Shown: positions 1 through 9,410 of the stretch, piece after piece | Layout: each line of letters begins with the position of its first letter | How positions within the stretch are numbered: the first letter of the stretch is position 1 | From: Clostridioides difficile | GTDB taxonomy: Bacteria > Bacillota > Clostridia > Peptostreptococcales > Peptostreptococcaceae | NCBI RefSeq assembly: GCF_900243075.1 | Contig: NZ_OEZH01000132.1 | Span: 30,365-94,364, forward strand | DNA: 64,000 nucleotides | Direction of reading: 5' to 3' | Program-made: the position numbers and the translations under genes | Notes under the pieces: generated by a model | The model's input: only the letters and a program-made list of their open reading frames with translations | Told to the model about the DNA's origin: nothing | The model's database searches: none

Positions 1-417
1 CATGATAATGAAGTAATAATTGAGGAAAATATTGATGGTTTTGAGGTAGGGTGTGCAGTTTTAGGAAACGATGACTTACTTGTTGGAAGAGTAGATGAAA
101 TAGAATTGTCAAAAGGATTTTTTGATTATACAGAAAAATATACATTAAAAAGTTCAAAAATTCATATGCCAGCTAGAATTGATGTGGATTGTGAGAAAAG
201 AATACAAGAGACAGCAAAAATCATTTATAGAACTCTTGGATGTTCTGGATTTGCTAGAGTAGATATGTTTTTAGCTCCATCTGGTGAAATTATTTTTAAT
301 GAAGTCAATACAATTCCTGGCTTTACTTCTCATAGTCGTTATCCAAATATGATGAAAGGTATTGGACTGTCTTTTGAAGAAATATTGGACAAGATAATTG
401 AGGTGTATATAAAATGA
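1..417 (+). CDS. vanG: VanG-type D-alanine--D-serine ligase, C-terminal part (5' end outside window)
   Basis: The frame is open from base 1 to the TGA at 415-417, giving the last 138 residues of an ATP-grasp D-Ala-D-X ligase. The end of the ATP-grasp fold is visible: FARVDMF, then NEVNTIPGFT, which supplies the Glu/Asn metal ligands before the C-terminal helix. Enzymes of this family make D-Ala-D-Ser, which replaces D-Ala-D-Ala in peptidoglycan precursors and lowers vancomycin affinity. D-Ser specificity is inferred from the vanXY and vanT neighbours, because the specificity loop lies outside the window. The stop overlaps the vanXY start (ATGA), so the two genes are translationally coupled. 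Confidence 0.93.
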   Translation, partial: HDNEVIIEENIDGFEVGCAVLGNDDLLVGRVDEIELSKGFFDYTEKYTLKSSKIHMPARIDVDCEKRIQETAKIIYRTLGCSGFARVDMFLAPSGEIIFNEVNTIPGFTSHSRYPNMMKGIGLSFEEILDKIIEVYIK

Positions 418-1220
418 TGAATAATATTTTATTAGATAAAAATAAAGAAGATAAAATGACAAATACTATCTTATTGACTAAAGATAAAGTTTATGATGGG
501 AATCTAATTCTAGTAAATGCTTTTTTACCAGTTAAAACATCTGAAGATATAGATTTAATTCCTGTAGATACAAGGTTTCCAAGTATTCTTATGAAACGTG
601 AAGCTACAAACATTTTACAAAATATTTTAAAAAGTATATGTGGAATAAATGAAATAGTACCTGTAAGTGGATATCGTACTGCAGAGGAACAACAAGATAT
701 ATATTCAAGTTCTCTGCGTGACAATGGAAAAGACTTTACTAAAAAGTTTGTAGCACTTCCAAATCACAGTGAACATCAGACAGGGCTTGCTATTGATTTA
801 GGGTTAAAAAAAGAAGTTATAGATTTTATCTGCCCTGAATTTCCTTATAATGGTATTTGTAATGAGTTTCGTAAGGCAGCACTACATTATGGTTTTATAG
901 AGCGTTATCAGTGTAAAAAAGAAGAAATAACAGGAATATCTCAAGAACCATGGCATTTTCGTTATGTGGGATATCCACATTCTGAGATTATCAATAAAAT
1001 GAATCTCGCTCTTGAAGAATATATAGAATATATTAAGAGATTTTCGTATACAAATTGTTTAAAAATAGAAGATAAAGAAAAAATTATAGAAATCTTTTAT
1101 GTGCCTATTCATACTAAAGAAGAAGTGAGAATCTCTATACCTGAACAATGTGTCTATCAAATATCGGGTAACAATAAGGATGGTTTTATTGTGACATTTT
1201 GGAGAAATAGAAAGGACTAA
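414..1220 (+). CDS. vanXY: VanXY D,D-dipeptidase/D,D-carboxypeptidase
   Basis: Zinc D,D-peptidase of the VanY/VanX family (268 aa from this start). It removes D-Ala-D-Ala dipeptide and terminal D-Ala, so that only D-Ser-ended precursors remain. The active-site signature SEHQTGLAID carries the His and Asp zinc ligands, and EPWHFRYVG carries the catalytic Glu and the third ligand His. There is no signal peptide or membrane segment, as expected for the cytoplasmic bifunctional VanXY class. The start at 414 has GAGGTG upstream and overlaps the vanG stop. An internal ATG at 456 (MTNTILL) would give the more usual length of about 254 aa and cannot be excluded. Confidence 0.93.
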   Translation: MMNNILLDKNKEDKMTNTILLTKDKVYDGNLILVNAFLPVKTSEDIDLIPVDTRFPSILMKREATNILQNILKSICGINEIVPVSGYRTAEEQQDIYSSSLRDNGKDFTKKFVALPNHSEHQTGLAIDLGLKKEVIDFICPEFPYNGICNEFRKAALHYGFIERYQCKKEEITGISQEPWHFRYVGYPHSEIINKMNLALEEYIEYIKRFSYTNCLKIEDKEKIIEIFYVPIHTKEEVRISIPEQCVYQISGNNKDGFIVTFWRNRKD

Positions 1221-1237
1221 GAAATGGAGGAACAAGA

Positions 1238-3376
1238 ATGATTAGGAATAAATCTTATGCAGGGCTTGATTATTTTAGGATTATAGCTGCATTACTTATA
1301 ATTGCAATTCATACATCTCCATTATTATCATATAGTAAAATGGCTGACTTTGTGTTGACTAGTATAATTGCTCGTATTGCTGTGCCATTCTTTTTTATGC
1401 TATCAGGCTTTTTTCTAATTTCAAAATATAATTATAATTGTAATAAACTGAAATCTTTTCTAAAAAATGTATTATTTATTTATGGGATAGCTATTGTAAT
1501 TTATATTCCCTTAAATATTTACACTGGATATTTTTCCATGAATAATTTAGTGCCTAATATTATTAAGGACATTGTATTTGATGGGACTTTATATCATTTA
1601 TGGTATCTTCCTGCATCAATTATTGGTGCAAGTATTGCATACTTTCTTGTAAAAAAACTAGGTTTAAAGTACTCACTAGTAATCACTATTGTTATTTATA
1701 TAATTGGTATGTTTGGTGATAGTTATTATGGTTTTTTAGAAAAAATACCATTATTAAAGAATTTATACGGGTATATTTTTGAAGTATCAGATTATACACG
1801 AAATGGTATATTTTTTGCACCTGTATTTTTCATACTTGGTGGAATAATATCTAATAAATCTAATTATATGTCAACTAAAAATAGCTTGATTGGATTTCTT
1901 ATATCATTCTTACTTATGTTATGTGAGGGAATGTTTTTACATAAACTAGGGGTACAGCGTCATGATAGCATGTATATTATGTTATTGCCATGTATGTATT
2001 TCTTATTTACAGCTTTAACATTTTTGAAAGGTCCTCGAGCTAGGTTATTGCGAACATCATCATTAATTATTTATATTATACATCCTATGATGATTGTTGT
2101 TATTCGTATGTTTTCTAAAATATTCGGAACACAAACTGTCTTGGTTGACAATAGCCTTATTCATTATATAGTGGTAAGTATAGCATCTTTTATAGCTTCT
2201 ATAATTATTATATTGATTCTTAAACCTCTAAAAAAAGACTTGAAAGGAGAACAGAAGGTAAATACCAATAGAGCTTGGATTGAAATTGATTTAAATAATT
2301 TGGAACATAATGTAAAGATGATACAAAAAGCTATGCCAGAAGATTGTGAATTGATGGCAGTTGTAAAAGCTAATGCCTATGGTCATAGTGCTTTTGAAGT
2401 AGCGACTTGTGCAAACCAAATAGGTGTAAAAGCATTTGCAGTAGCAACAATAGATGAGGGTATTGATTTACGTCGATATGGAATACTAGGAGAAATATTG
2501 GTTCTTGGATACACTAACCCAGTAAGGGCAAAGGAACTTCATAAATACAATCTTACACAGAGTATTATTGACCTTAATCATGCTATCTCTTTAAACAAAC
2601 AGAGATACAACATAAAATCACACATCAAAATTGATACAGGTATGCACAGACTGGGTTTTGATGCTAATGATGTGATGTCAATTTTAAAAGTATTTAAATT
2701 AAAATACTTAGATATATGTGGCATATTTACACACTTGTGTGTTTCAGATAGTCTGAAAGATGAAGATGTAGACTTTACAAATAAACAAATTGAATGTTTT
2801 TACAAGTTAATTAATTTTCTGTCAAAAAAAGGTATAAAAATTCCTAAAGTACATATCCAAAGTAGTTATGGTTTCTTAAATTATCCCAATCTTAAGTGTG
2901 ACTATGTAAGAGTTGGAATTGCATTATATGGGATATTAAGTTCTCCAAATGATACGACTAAATTGCAACTTGATTTACGACCTGTTTTATCCTTAAAATC
3001 ACAAGTAATTCTTATTAGGAAAATACAAAACGATGATAGTTTTGGATATGGAAGGGTCTTTATTGCAAGTAGAGATAGCGTAATTGCTATACTATCTATT
3101 GGCTATGCTGATGGTATACCTAGAAATTTATCCTGTGGAAAAAGTTACGTAATAATAAACGGTTGTAAAGCACCAATAGTGGGTCGAATTTGCATGGACC
3201 AACTTGCTGTTGATATTACAGATATACCTAATGTAGAAGTTGGTAATACGGCAATGCTAATAGGAAGAGATAATTTATCTGAATTATCTGCTTCTGAAGT
3301 TGCAAATAACTCATGTAGTATATCGAATGAATTATTGAGTAGAGTAGGAAGAAGATTAAATGTTATAAAGAAGTAA
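1238..3376 (+). CDS. vanT: VanT membrane-bound serine racemase
   Basis: A 712-residue fusion. Residues 1 to about 335 form an acyltransferase-3-like integral membrane domain with about ten hydrophobic segments. Residues from about 345 onward are an alanine-racemase fold. The PLP lysine is K377 (VVKANAYGH) and the opposing catalytic tyrosine is Y604 (FGYGRVF). VanT makes D-Ser for the VanG ligase, and the membrane domain is thought to take up L-Ser. SD AATGGAGG precedes the ATG 17 bases after vanXY. A strong terminator follows, so this is the last gene of the operon. The three-gene order ligase, XY, T matches the VanG-type operon. Confidence 0.94.
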   Translation: MIRNKSYAGLDYFRIIAALLIIAIHTSPLLSYSKMADFVLTSIIARIAVPFFFMLSGFFLISKYNYNCNKLKSFLKNVLFIYGIAIVIYIPLNIYTGYFSMNNLVPNIIKDIVFDGTLYHLWYLPASIIGASIAYFLVKKLGLKYSLVITIVIYIIGMFGDSYYGFLEKIPLLKNLYGYIFEVSDYTRNGIFFAPVFFILGGIISNKSNYMSTKNSLIGFLISFLLMLCEGMFLHKLGVQRHDSMYIMLLPCMYFLFTALTFLKGPRARLLRTSSLIIYIIHPMMIVVIRMFSKIFGTQTVLVDNSLIHYIVVSIASFIASIIIILILKPLKKDLKGEQKVNTNRAWIEIDLNNLEHNVKMIQKAMPEDCELMAVVKANAYGHSAFEVATCANQIGVKAFAVATIDEGIDLRRYGILGEILVLGYTNPVRAKELHKYNLTQSIIDLNHAISLNKQRYNIKSHIKIDTGMHRLGFDANDVMSILKVFKLKYLDICGIFTHLCVSDSLKDEDVDFTNKQIECFYKLINFLSKKGIKIPKVHIQSSYGFLNYPNLKCDYVRVGIALYGILSSPNDTTKLQLDLRPVLSLKSQVILIRKIQNDDSFGYGRVFIASRDSVIAILSIGYADGIPRNLSCGKSYVIINGCKAPIVGRICMDQLAVDITDIPNVEVGNTAMLIGRDNLSELSASEVANNSCSISNELLSRVGRRLNVIKK

Positions 3377-3494
3377 CTCAATTAAATAGTAATATTTGTT
3401 GTACTGTGTAATTTATTTTACTCTGACTAGACATTTTTAGTAATATTATGTCTAATATATATTTTTTATAACTTACATGACAATTTAAGTTATA

Positions 3495-3539
3495 AAAAGG
3501 TGATGTTTCAAATTTTTATTTTGAAATATCACCTTTTTT
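3495..3539 (+). terminator. Rho-independent terminator of the van operon
   Basis: An 18-bp stem with two interior mismatches (AAAAGGTGATG.. against ..ATCACCTTTT) around a short AT loop, ending in TTTTTT. It lies about 120 bp after vanT. Confidence 0.85.
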
Positions 3540-3689
3540 GTTATAATATATAATAAAATAATTATACATTAACTGTAAATTTATATGGATTGTTTATTTT
3601 TTAATATTAGATTCATTTTTTTAGATTGGTATATAATAAAAACATACAGTATATAATAATAGTTAAAGTTAAAAAAGGGGAAAAGCAGT
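3540..3689. other. Gene-free leader region before the VTT protein gene
   Basis: Very AT-rich and non-coding. A TATAAT-like box at 3632-3637 may be the -10 of the following gene, but no convincing -35 is seen. An AAAAAAGGGG purine tract (about 3671-3680) ends in the SD of the 3690 gene. Confidence 0.4.
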
Positions 3690-4310
3690 ATGCAGTATAT
3701 ACAAGAATTACTTGATTTGACTCAAAATTATTGGGCATTAGCCACAATAATTGGTTTGTTAAGTGCATTTATAGAAAGTTTTATACCAGCCCTACCGCTT
3801 GTGGCTATAGTTACAGCAAATGCTGCAATACAAGGATTATTGCTTGGATGTTTGTTATCTTGGATTGGCTCAGGTCTTGGGACAACTTCATTATTTTTAT
3901 TAATAAGTAGGTTTAATGATAGCAAGTTTTTTAATAAACTGAGAAATAGTAAAACTGAAAAAGCGATAAGTTGGATGGATAAACAGGGATTTAAGTTATT
4001 ATTTATAGCGTATGCCTGTCCATTTATGCCTGGTTGTTTAGTTACTATCGCATCAGCTTTTGGTAAAAAAGATGTAAAAGATTTTGTGCCAGCAATGTTG
4101 GCAGGAAAATTTGTAATGTTTATAGTGATAAGCTATGTAGCAAGTGATATAGAGGGCTTTATAACAAGTCCTTTAAAGATAGCATCATTTATATTATTGG
4201 TGTTTTTGTCATGGAAGATTGGAAATAGAGTAAATAAAAACCTTGAAAATCATAATTATGATTTTCATCATAAAAAACATCACAATGACAGAGATAATAA
4301 AAAGATTTAA
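3690..4310 (+). CDS. VTT-domain (DedA/TVP38-like) membrane protein
   Basis: 206-residue integral membrane protein with four or five hydrophobic segments. It has the central motif of the SNARE-associated/VTT superfamily: a hairpin with GSGLGTTSLFLLISR, then FIAYACPFMPGCLVTIASAFG with the conserved Pro and Gly residues. Members act as lipid scramblases or undecaprenyl-phosphate/phosphatidylethanolamine carriers, but the substrate here cannot be read from sequence. The tail is His-rich and Lys-rich (HHKKHHNDRDNKK) and could bind metal. SD AAAAAAGGGGAAAAG. It is a single-gene unit, closed by a terminator. Confidence 0.75.
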   Translation: MQYIQELLDLTQNYWALATIIGLLSAFIESFIPALPLVAIVTANAAIQGLLLGCLLSWIGSGLGTTSLFLLISRFNDSKFFNKLRNSKTEKAISWMDKQGFKLLFIAYACPFMPGCLVTIASAFGKKDVKDFVPAMLAGKFVMFIVISYVASDIEGFITSPLKIASFILLVFLSWKIGNRVNKNLENHNYDFHHKKHHNDRDNKKI

Positions 4311-4322
4311 CTTGTTCAAAAT

Positions 4323-4380
4323 AAAAAGTATCTTAGAATGCTTTAGTACTTAATCATTCTAAGATACTTTTTATTTTTTT
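4323..4380. terminator. Bidirectional terminator between convergent genes
   Basis: Perfect 18-bp inverted repeat (4323-4340 and 4355-4372) with a T-run on the plus side and an A-run on the other. It serves the VTT gene and, on the minus strand, the YdjM-like gene. Confidence 0.88.
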
Positions 4381-4472
4381 GTGTATTAAGATACAAAATT
4401 TTTTATGACTCCTGTAAGGTAAAATATACAAAACTTATTTGTACTTAGTTTGAAATATTGTTATTTATACGA

Positions 4473-5009
4473 CTATAATAAAATATAAAATTGATATCCA
4501 ATCAAAAAAATAACTATGAAGTTTAATAGCTTAGATATGAATTTTTCTGTTTTTGAGTTAGTTTTTATAGGGAGTAAAGAAATGTTTATGGTAATGGGAT
4601 AAAACAGTTCAATACCTTCTTTAGTAATAAGGTCAAGACACAGGTGAGATAGATATCCTATTACAAATCCACTGGACAAACATGAAAAAACTATATTGTT
4701 ACTAGTGAAGATTGTCAAAGATTTAAAAAAACTATAAATAAGTAATAAGGCAATTAGACTATGAGTAAATCCTCTATGTCTAAACTTGCTTCCAAATAAT
4801 TTGTAGATTAATATAAATTTTTTACTTATGTAAGAACCTCTCATATCTATATCTGGAAACAAAGAACCTAAATATGCAAAGTAAATATAAACTATAATCA
4901 ATACTATTTTATATGCAATATCATATTTAACTAGATATATATTGTTTATAAAGGGGAGTATCAAAAGTGCAAATATATAACCTCCCCTTTCATGTGTTTC
5001 TTTTATCAT
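4473..5009 (-). CDS. YdjM-like membrane-bound metal-dependent hydrolase
   Basis: 178-aa protein of the DUF457/YdjM family, with four or five membrane segments and conserved polar motifs at the membrane face: THERGG near the N-terminus, LFPDID, RHRGFTHS and HLCLDLIT. These His/Asp residues are the presumed metal ligands. YdjM is an SOS-regulated inner-membrane protein in enteric bacteria, and its exact reaction is unknown. The start at 5009 (MIKETHERGG) is chosen because AGGAGG at 5018-5023 sits 8 bases upstream. A longer frame from 5042 would place that site inside the coding region. It is convergent with the VTT gene. Confidence 0.75.
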   Translation of the reverse strand: MIKETHERGGYIFALLILPFINNIYLVKYDIAYKIVLIIVYIYFAYLGSLFPDIDMRGSYISKKFILIYKLFGSKFRHRGFTHSLIALLLIYSFFKSLTIFTSNNIVFSCLSSGFVIGYLSHLCLDLITKEGIELFYPITINISLLPIKTNSKTEKFISKLLNFIVIFLIGYQFYILL

Positions 5010-5121
5010 ATAAAAATCCTCCTGAATCGTCACTATAAACATTATACTGGTAAATTTAGACTATCTTTTATTATATTATATAGCAAACATAAGTTTTTTT
5101 CAAAAGGATTTTAATATTTAA

Positions 5122-5826
5122 TTAATCTTGAGATTTTAAATTTTTATAATTTTCTAAAGCCCCATTCCAATTTACTACATTAAACCAGTTGTCAATGTAC
5201 TCATTTCTTCTATTTTGATACTTTAAATAGTAAGCATGCTCCCAAACATCAAGACCTATTATAGGAGTTAGGTTTTTACTTATAGGGCTATCTTGATTTG
5301 GAGTAGTCATAATAGATAATTTACCATCTTTAGTAGCTACAAGCCAAGCCCAACCAGAACCAAAAACATCTAAAGCAGCTTTTTGGAATTCTTTTTTAAA
5401 GTTTTCAAAAGAACCAAAATCTCTGTCAATAGCTTCTTTTAAAGATTCAGAAGGTATAGTTTTTTCAGGAGTCATTATATCAAAAAAGAATTTGTGATTA
5501 TAAGCACCACCTGCATTATTTCTTACTGTTGTAGCAATATCTTTAGGCAAAGAGTCTAAATTTTGCAACAATTCACATAAAGAGTAATTATAAAGCTCAG
5601 GATATTTTTCAAGAGCAGCATTTAATTTATCAACATAAGCTTGATAGTGTTTATCATGATGCAATTTCATAGTTTCTTTATCTATATAAGGTTCAAGTGC
5701 ATCATATGCATAAGGTAACGGTTTAACCTTAAATTTGTTATTTTCGGGTGTAAAAGCAAATGAAGTTATACACTGTGAAATTATAAATAAAGACATAATA
5801 ACTGGTATTATCATTTTTTTCTTCAT
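5122..5826 (-). CDS. sodA: Secreted Mn/Fe superoxide dismutase
   Basis: 234-aa superoxide dismutase that converts superoxide to oxygen and peroxide. Residues 1-24 form a signal peptide (MKKK, hydrophobic core, then TSFA), unusual for this normally cytoplasmic enzyme. Metal ligands are H56 (KLHHDKHY), H111 (NNAGGAYNHKF), D193 and H197 (DVWEHAYY). The start at 5826 has AGGAGGTGAT directly upstream, and the earlier ATG at 5835 lies inside that SD. SodA has been reported on the C. difficile spore surface, which fits an exported form. It appears to be a single gene. Confidence 0.95.
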   Translation of the reverse strand: MKKKMIIPVIMSLFIISQCITSFAFTPENNKFKVKPLPYAYDALEPYIDKETMKLHHDKHYQAYVDKLNAALEKYPELYNYSLCELLQNLDSLPKDIATTVRNNAGGAYNHKFFFDIMTPEKTIPSESLKEAIDRDFGSFENFKKEFQKAALDVFGSGWAWLVATKDGKLSIMTTPNQDSPISKNLTPIIGLDVWEHAYYLKYQNRRNEYIDNWFNVVNWNGALENYKNLKSQD

Positions 5827-5998
5827 AAAAATCACCTCCTAATATAGTATTTCTAGAAATAAAAAAAATATGAAAGATTAACAGATAATTTATAAAAATT
5901 TAATAGTAATTTCGTTTTAAATTGAATAAGTTTTGAAGTCAAAGACAAAACTATGAAATATAGAATAAGACCAAAAGTCAGGAAGGAATTTTGATGAT

Positions 5999-7882
5999 AT
6001 GGATGGCAATATTTCAATTTATTATAAAGGAGATATATCTAAAAAAGAAAATATTAAATTTAAAATAAAAGAATCTGTAAATAATATAAATAATACAAGA
6101 ATTTCTAGTAGGATAGAGTCTAAAGATGAGGAAAAAACTTTTAATTTTGAGAGATTTAATGTAATCAATGTTATTTATGGAAATAAACCATTTGAAAAGG
6201 ATGGAAAAGTTATTGTTTTTAATGGAAACATATATAATTGTCATGAAATAAAAGAAGAATTAATTAAAAAAGGACACAATTTTACTACAAATGATGATAT
6301 TGAAATCTTATTAGCATCTTATATAGAATTTGGTAAAAATTGTGTACATAAGATTAAGGGAATGTTTAACTTTATAATCTATGATAGAGAAAATGAAAGT
6401 ATATTTGGAGCAAGAGACCTATTTGGAATAAAACCGCTTTATTATATAAATAAGGAAAAAGCAATAATTTTTTCTTCAGAGTATAAGTTTATACTTGAAT
6501 ATATGAAAAATTTAAATATAAATGAAAGAAGTTTACAAAGTTATTTTTCCTTTCAGTATGTACTTCCTGAAGATACTATGATACAAGGAATAAGGCTGAT
6601 ACCAGCAGGTCACTATTTTAGGGTAGAAAATGGCATACTATCTTTAAAGAGATATAACAAACTTGAATTTAGAAGTAGTACTAAATTTTTTTATACTAAA
6701 AATCACTTAGGCAATAGAGATGTGAGTGAGGAAGATGTAAGAAATGTGGTAGTAGATTCAATAAGAAATCATATGGAAGATAACAAAGCAATTGGAACAT
6801 TTCTGTCTGGCGGAATAGATTCATCTATTATAACCACTGTAGCTTCACAAATTAATCCAAATATAAAATCTTTTTCTGCAGGTTTTAATGTTAAGGGATA
6901 TAGTGAGTTGGAAGTAGCAAAGAAAACAGCTGATAAGTTAGGTATAGAAAATATACAGATTAATATAACTCAAGATGAATATATAAAAGCATTACCAAAT
7001 GTAATTTATTCTTTGGATGACCCCGTAGCAGACCCTTCAGAAGTAGGTCTTTATTTATTAATTAAAGAAGCCAGCAAACATGTTAAAGTAGCTCTGTCTG
7101 GAGAAGGTGCAGATGAATTATTTGGAGGATATAATATATATAAGGAATATAATAGTATGAAATCAGTTGTAAACTCACCCACTTATATTAAAGGTATGTT
7201 AGGAAGAGTTTCAGAATTTATGCCAAACATCAAAGGAAGAAATTATCTTTATAGAGCTACAACACCATTAGAAAAAAGATATATAGGAAATGCAAAGATT
7301 TTTGAAAATAGCGAAGTAAAAAGATTCTTTTTTAAGTATAAAGAGAAGTATATATATGAATATTTGTTGTCTAATTTGTATAGAGAAGCACAAAAAAATA
7401 ATTATGATTATATAAGTAAAATGCAACACATAGATATAAACACGTGGCTTCAGGGTGATATACTTCAAAAAGTGAGTAAACTTTCTACATCTGAGCAACT
7501 TGAAGTTAGGGTTCCATTTTTGTATAAAGATGTATTTGATGTCGCAAAAAATTTGAGAATGGAGCAAAAAACAACCAAGAATAATACAAAAATTTTACTT
7601 AGAGGGTCATTTAGGGATATAGTTCCAGAACACGTCATTCAAAGAAAAAAATTAGGGTTTCCAACACCAATAAGAGTTTGGTTAAAAGATTCTTTAGGAG
7701 ATATTGTAAAGGAAACTATTTCTAATTCAAATGTAGATGAATTTATAGATAAAAAATATATAATAAAACTTTTAGATATGCATCTTAAGGGTCATAGAGA
7801 TAATTCAAGAAAAATATGGACTATATTTACATTTTGTCTATGGCACCAATTATTTATTGAGCATAAAAATATCGAGTATTAA
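5999..7882 (+). CDS. Asparagine-synthetase homologue with an inactivated glutaminase domain
   Basis: 627-aa AsnB-type protein. The C-terminal synthetase domain looks intact: PP-loop SGGIDSS at 270-276, then LDDPVADPSEVG, LSGEGADELFGGY and RVPF. The N-terminal glutaminase domain (1 to about 190) keeps its frame (FNGNIYN, GARDLFGIKPLYY) but lacks the Cys2 nucleophile. The protein begins MDGN instead of MCGI, and the HRGPDS and RRLSIID motifs are also lost. It should therefore use ammonia, or a separate amidotransferase, if active. SD GGAAGGA stands 11 bases before this ATG. A better spaced ATG at 5994 is in another frame and stops quickly. Paralogues in this species amidate peptidoglycan, so the substrate is open. 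Confidence 0.85.
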   Translation: MDGNISIYYKGDISKKENIKFKIKESVNNINNTRISSRIESKDEEKTFNFERFNVINVIYGNKPFEKDGKVIVFNGNIYNCHEIKEELIKKGHNFTTNDDIEILLASYIEFGKNCVHKIKGMFNFIIYDRENESIFGARDLFGIKPLYYINKEKAIIFSSEYKFILEYMKNLNINERSLQSYFSFQYVLPEDTMIQGIRLIPAGHYFRVENGILSLKRYNKLEFRSSTKFFYTKNHLGNRDVSEEDVRNVVVDSIRNHMEDNKAIGTFLSGGIDSSIITTVASQINPNIKSFSAGFNVKGYSELEVAKKTADKLGIENIQINITQDEYIKALPNVIYSLDDPVADPSEVGLYLLIKEASKHVKVALSGEGADELFGGYNIYKEYNSMKSVVNSPTYIKGMLGRVSEFMPNIKGRNYLYRATTPLEKRYIGNAKIFENSEVKRFFFKYKEKYIYEYLLSNLYREAQKNNYDYISKMQHIDINTWLQGDILQKVSKLSTSEQLEVRVPFLYKDVFDVAKNLRMEQKTTKNNTKILLRGSFRDIVPEHVIQRKKLGFPTPIRVWLKDSLGDIVKETISNSNVDEFIDKKYIIKLLDMHLKGHRDNSRKIWTIFTFCLWHQLFIEHKNIEY

Positions 7883-7902
7883 TATTGCTCTTAATATTAG
7901 AT

Positions 7903-7935
7903 AGAGGGCGAAAGCATACAATGTTTTCGTCCTCT
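7903..7935 (+). terminator. Hairpin after the asparagine-synthetase homologue
   Basis: 14-bp stem (AGAGGGCGAAAGCA against TGTTTTCGTCCTCT) with G-U pairs. There is no clear T-run, so termination is possible but weak. It lies between convergent genes. Confidence 0.5.
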
Positions 7936-7973
7936 TGATTACTATAGAGTAGGACAGGGAAGACTTTGCTTGT

Positions 7974-9410
7974 TCAGTTTACTATTTCAATAAAATTATT
8001 GGCAAACATTTTGACAAGATTACTTTCTACTGCTAAATTTAAGTTTTGTCCATCATCATACCCAGCAGAAATCAATCCTAGTAAGTTTCCAAACATATCT
8101 AAAAGAGCTCCTCCAGAACTACCACTAGAGATTGGAGCTGTAAATTGTATCATTTGAACTGTTTCAAAATCACGAAAAGCTGATATAATTCCATCTGAAA
8201 CTGTATTAAAAAGACCCAAAGGGCTTCCAATTGCAACTATTTTTTGACCTCTTACAGGTTTTTTACTGACTTTAACAGGGATTGGCTTGCATTTTCTATC
8301 AACTTTTATCACAGCTAAATCATAATCTGAATGGTATTTTATGATTTGATAAGATGTATAAACTTTATCATCATTTTCAAATCTAACTAAAAATGAATAA
8401 CCATCATTAACTACATGAAGATTTGTAAGTATATAACCTTCATTATTTATTACTACTCCAGAACCACTCTTAAATGGCTTATCTTCATTATTGCACACAA
8501 CAATCATAACAACAGAAGTTGATAACTTTGCAAGTTCTTCATAGGAAAGTTCTGCTTCTTTACCTTGTGTAGGCTTTTTAGATGTCAGATTTATGTTAAT
8601 AAGTGTGTTTTCGGAGTTAGGCCTATCTGTAGAGGTGTAAGTTTTATTGGTGTTTTCATCATAATTTATATTTGTAATAGGTATTTCAAAAGGTATCTCT
8701 AACATATTTGAATTCTTCCTAGAAAGTTCAAATAGAGTAGAAAATTTTGAACATTCAGGATATAAATCAAGAATATCCTTATGTGGATTTATATATAAAA
8801 TATCACACCCAAGCTGTGATAAAAAATATAAGAAAAAAAGTTCTTGTCTCTTGATATTTCCAAAGTACACTATTTTTGGTGAAATATTAGTTTTTACTTT
8901 ATTATAAAATAATTTAGGTAGAAAGTATTCTATCCAGCACAAAAGTTTAACTGCAAAGTTTTTGACAATAGAAGGTGTTGAATTTGGCACACTTGTGGAA
9001 AATAAATCTAGTGTATTTTTAAATGAAATCTTTTTAGTCCAATCTAAAGTATCATTTTCTATCTTACATGGAAAGTCAATATTATATAAATCCCAACTAT
9101 TAAATTTAGTTCTATCATAAATCTTAAAAATTTTAAGCATATTATCTGTTTGTGTTTTGTCAAAATTTATGTTTAAGTTGCTAAGTCTAATATAGGGAAT
9201 TGTAGGATTATTAAAAAAATAAGTATCTATATTTTTAATTTTTTCTATGTACTCATCAATTGAATCGTCAACACCTATATATCGTGTAAAATAGACTTCT
9301 TTAATATATGAAGAACTTTTATTTGTATAGCTAGTATTAGACATGAATTCAATTAGAGGTTCATTTGACTTTTTTATTAAAATTTTTAATGGTTTAATAG
9401 TACAAAGCAT
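7974..9410 (-). CDS. Cytoplasmic HtrA-like serine protease fused to a YceG-like domain
   Basis: 478 aa. Residues about 30-245 resemble the YceG-like protein encoded at 14488: both have a YIG(V/L)(D/E)D motif, then SPKIVYFGNIKRQE and CDILYINPHKDI, matching APKIIFYGDIKKHE and FDVLYLNPN. A polar linker (250-285) leads to a trypsin-fold protease with the full triad: H332 (LTNLHVV), D364 (YDLAVIKV) and S432 (GSSGG). No signal peptide, membrane anchor or PDZ domain is seen, unlike secreted HtrA. SD AGGAGA (9417-9422) supports the start. It is divergent from the ter operon. A regulatory or processing role in the Ter response is inference. Confidence 0.85.
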   Translation of the reverse strand: MLCTIKPLKILIKKSNEPLIEFMSNTSYTNKSSSYIKEVYFTRYIGVDDSIDEYIEKIKNIDTYFFNNPTIPYIRLSNLNINFDKTQTDNMLKIFKIYDRTKFNSWDLYNIDFPCKIENDTLDWTKKISFKNTLDLFSTSVPNSTPSIVKNFAVKLLCWIEYFLPKLFYNKVKTNISPKIVYFGNIKRQELFFLYFLSQLGCDILYINPHKDILDLYPECSKFSTLFELSRKNSNMLEIPFEIPITNINYDENTNKTYTSTDRPNSENTLININLTSKKPTQGKEAELSYEELAKLSTSVVMIVVCNNEDKPFKSGSGVVINNEGYILTNLHVVNDGYSFLVRFENDDKVYTSYQIIKYHSDYDLAVIKVDRKCKPIPVKVSKKPVRGQKIVAIGSPLGLFNTVSDGIISAFRDFETVQMIQFTAPISSGSSGGALLDMFGNLLGLISAGYDDGQNLNLAVESNLVKMFANNFIEIVN

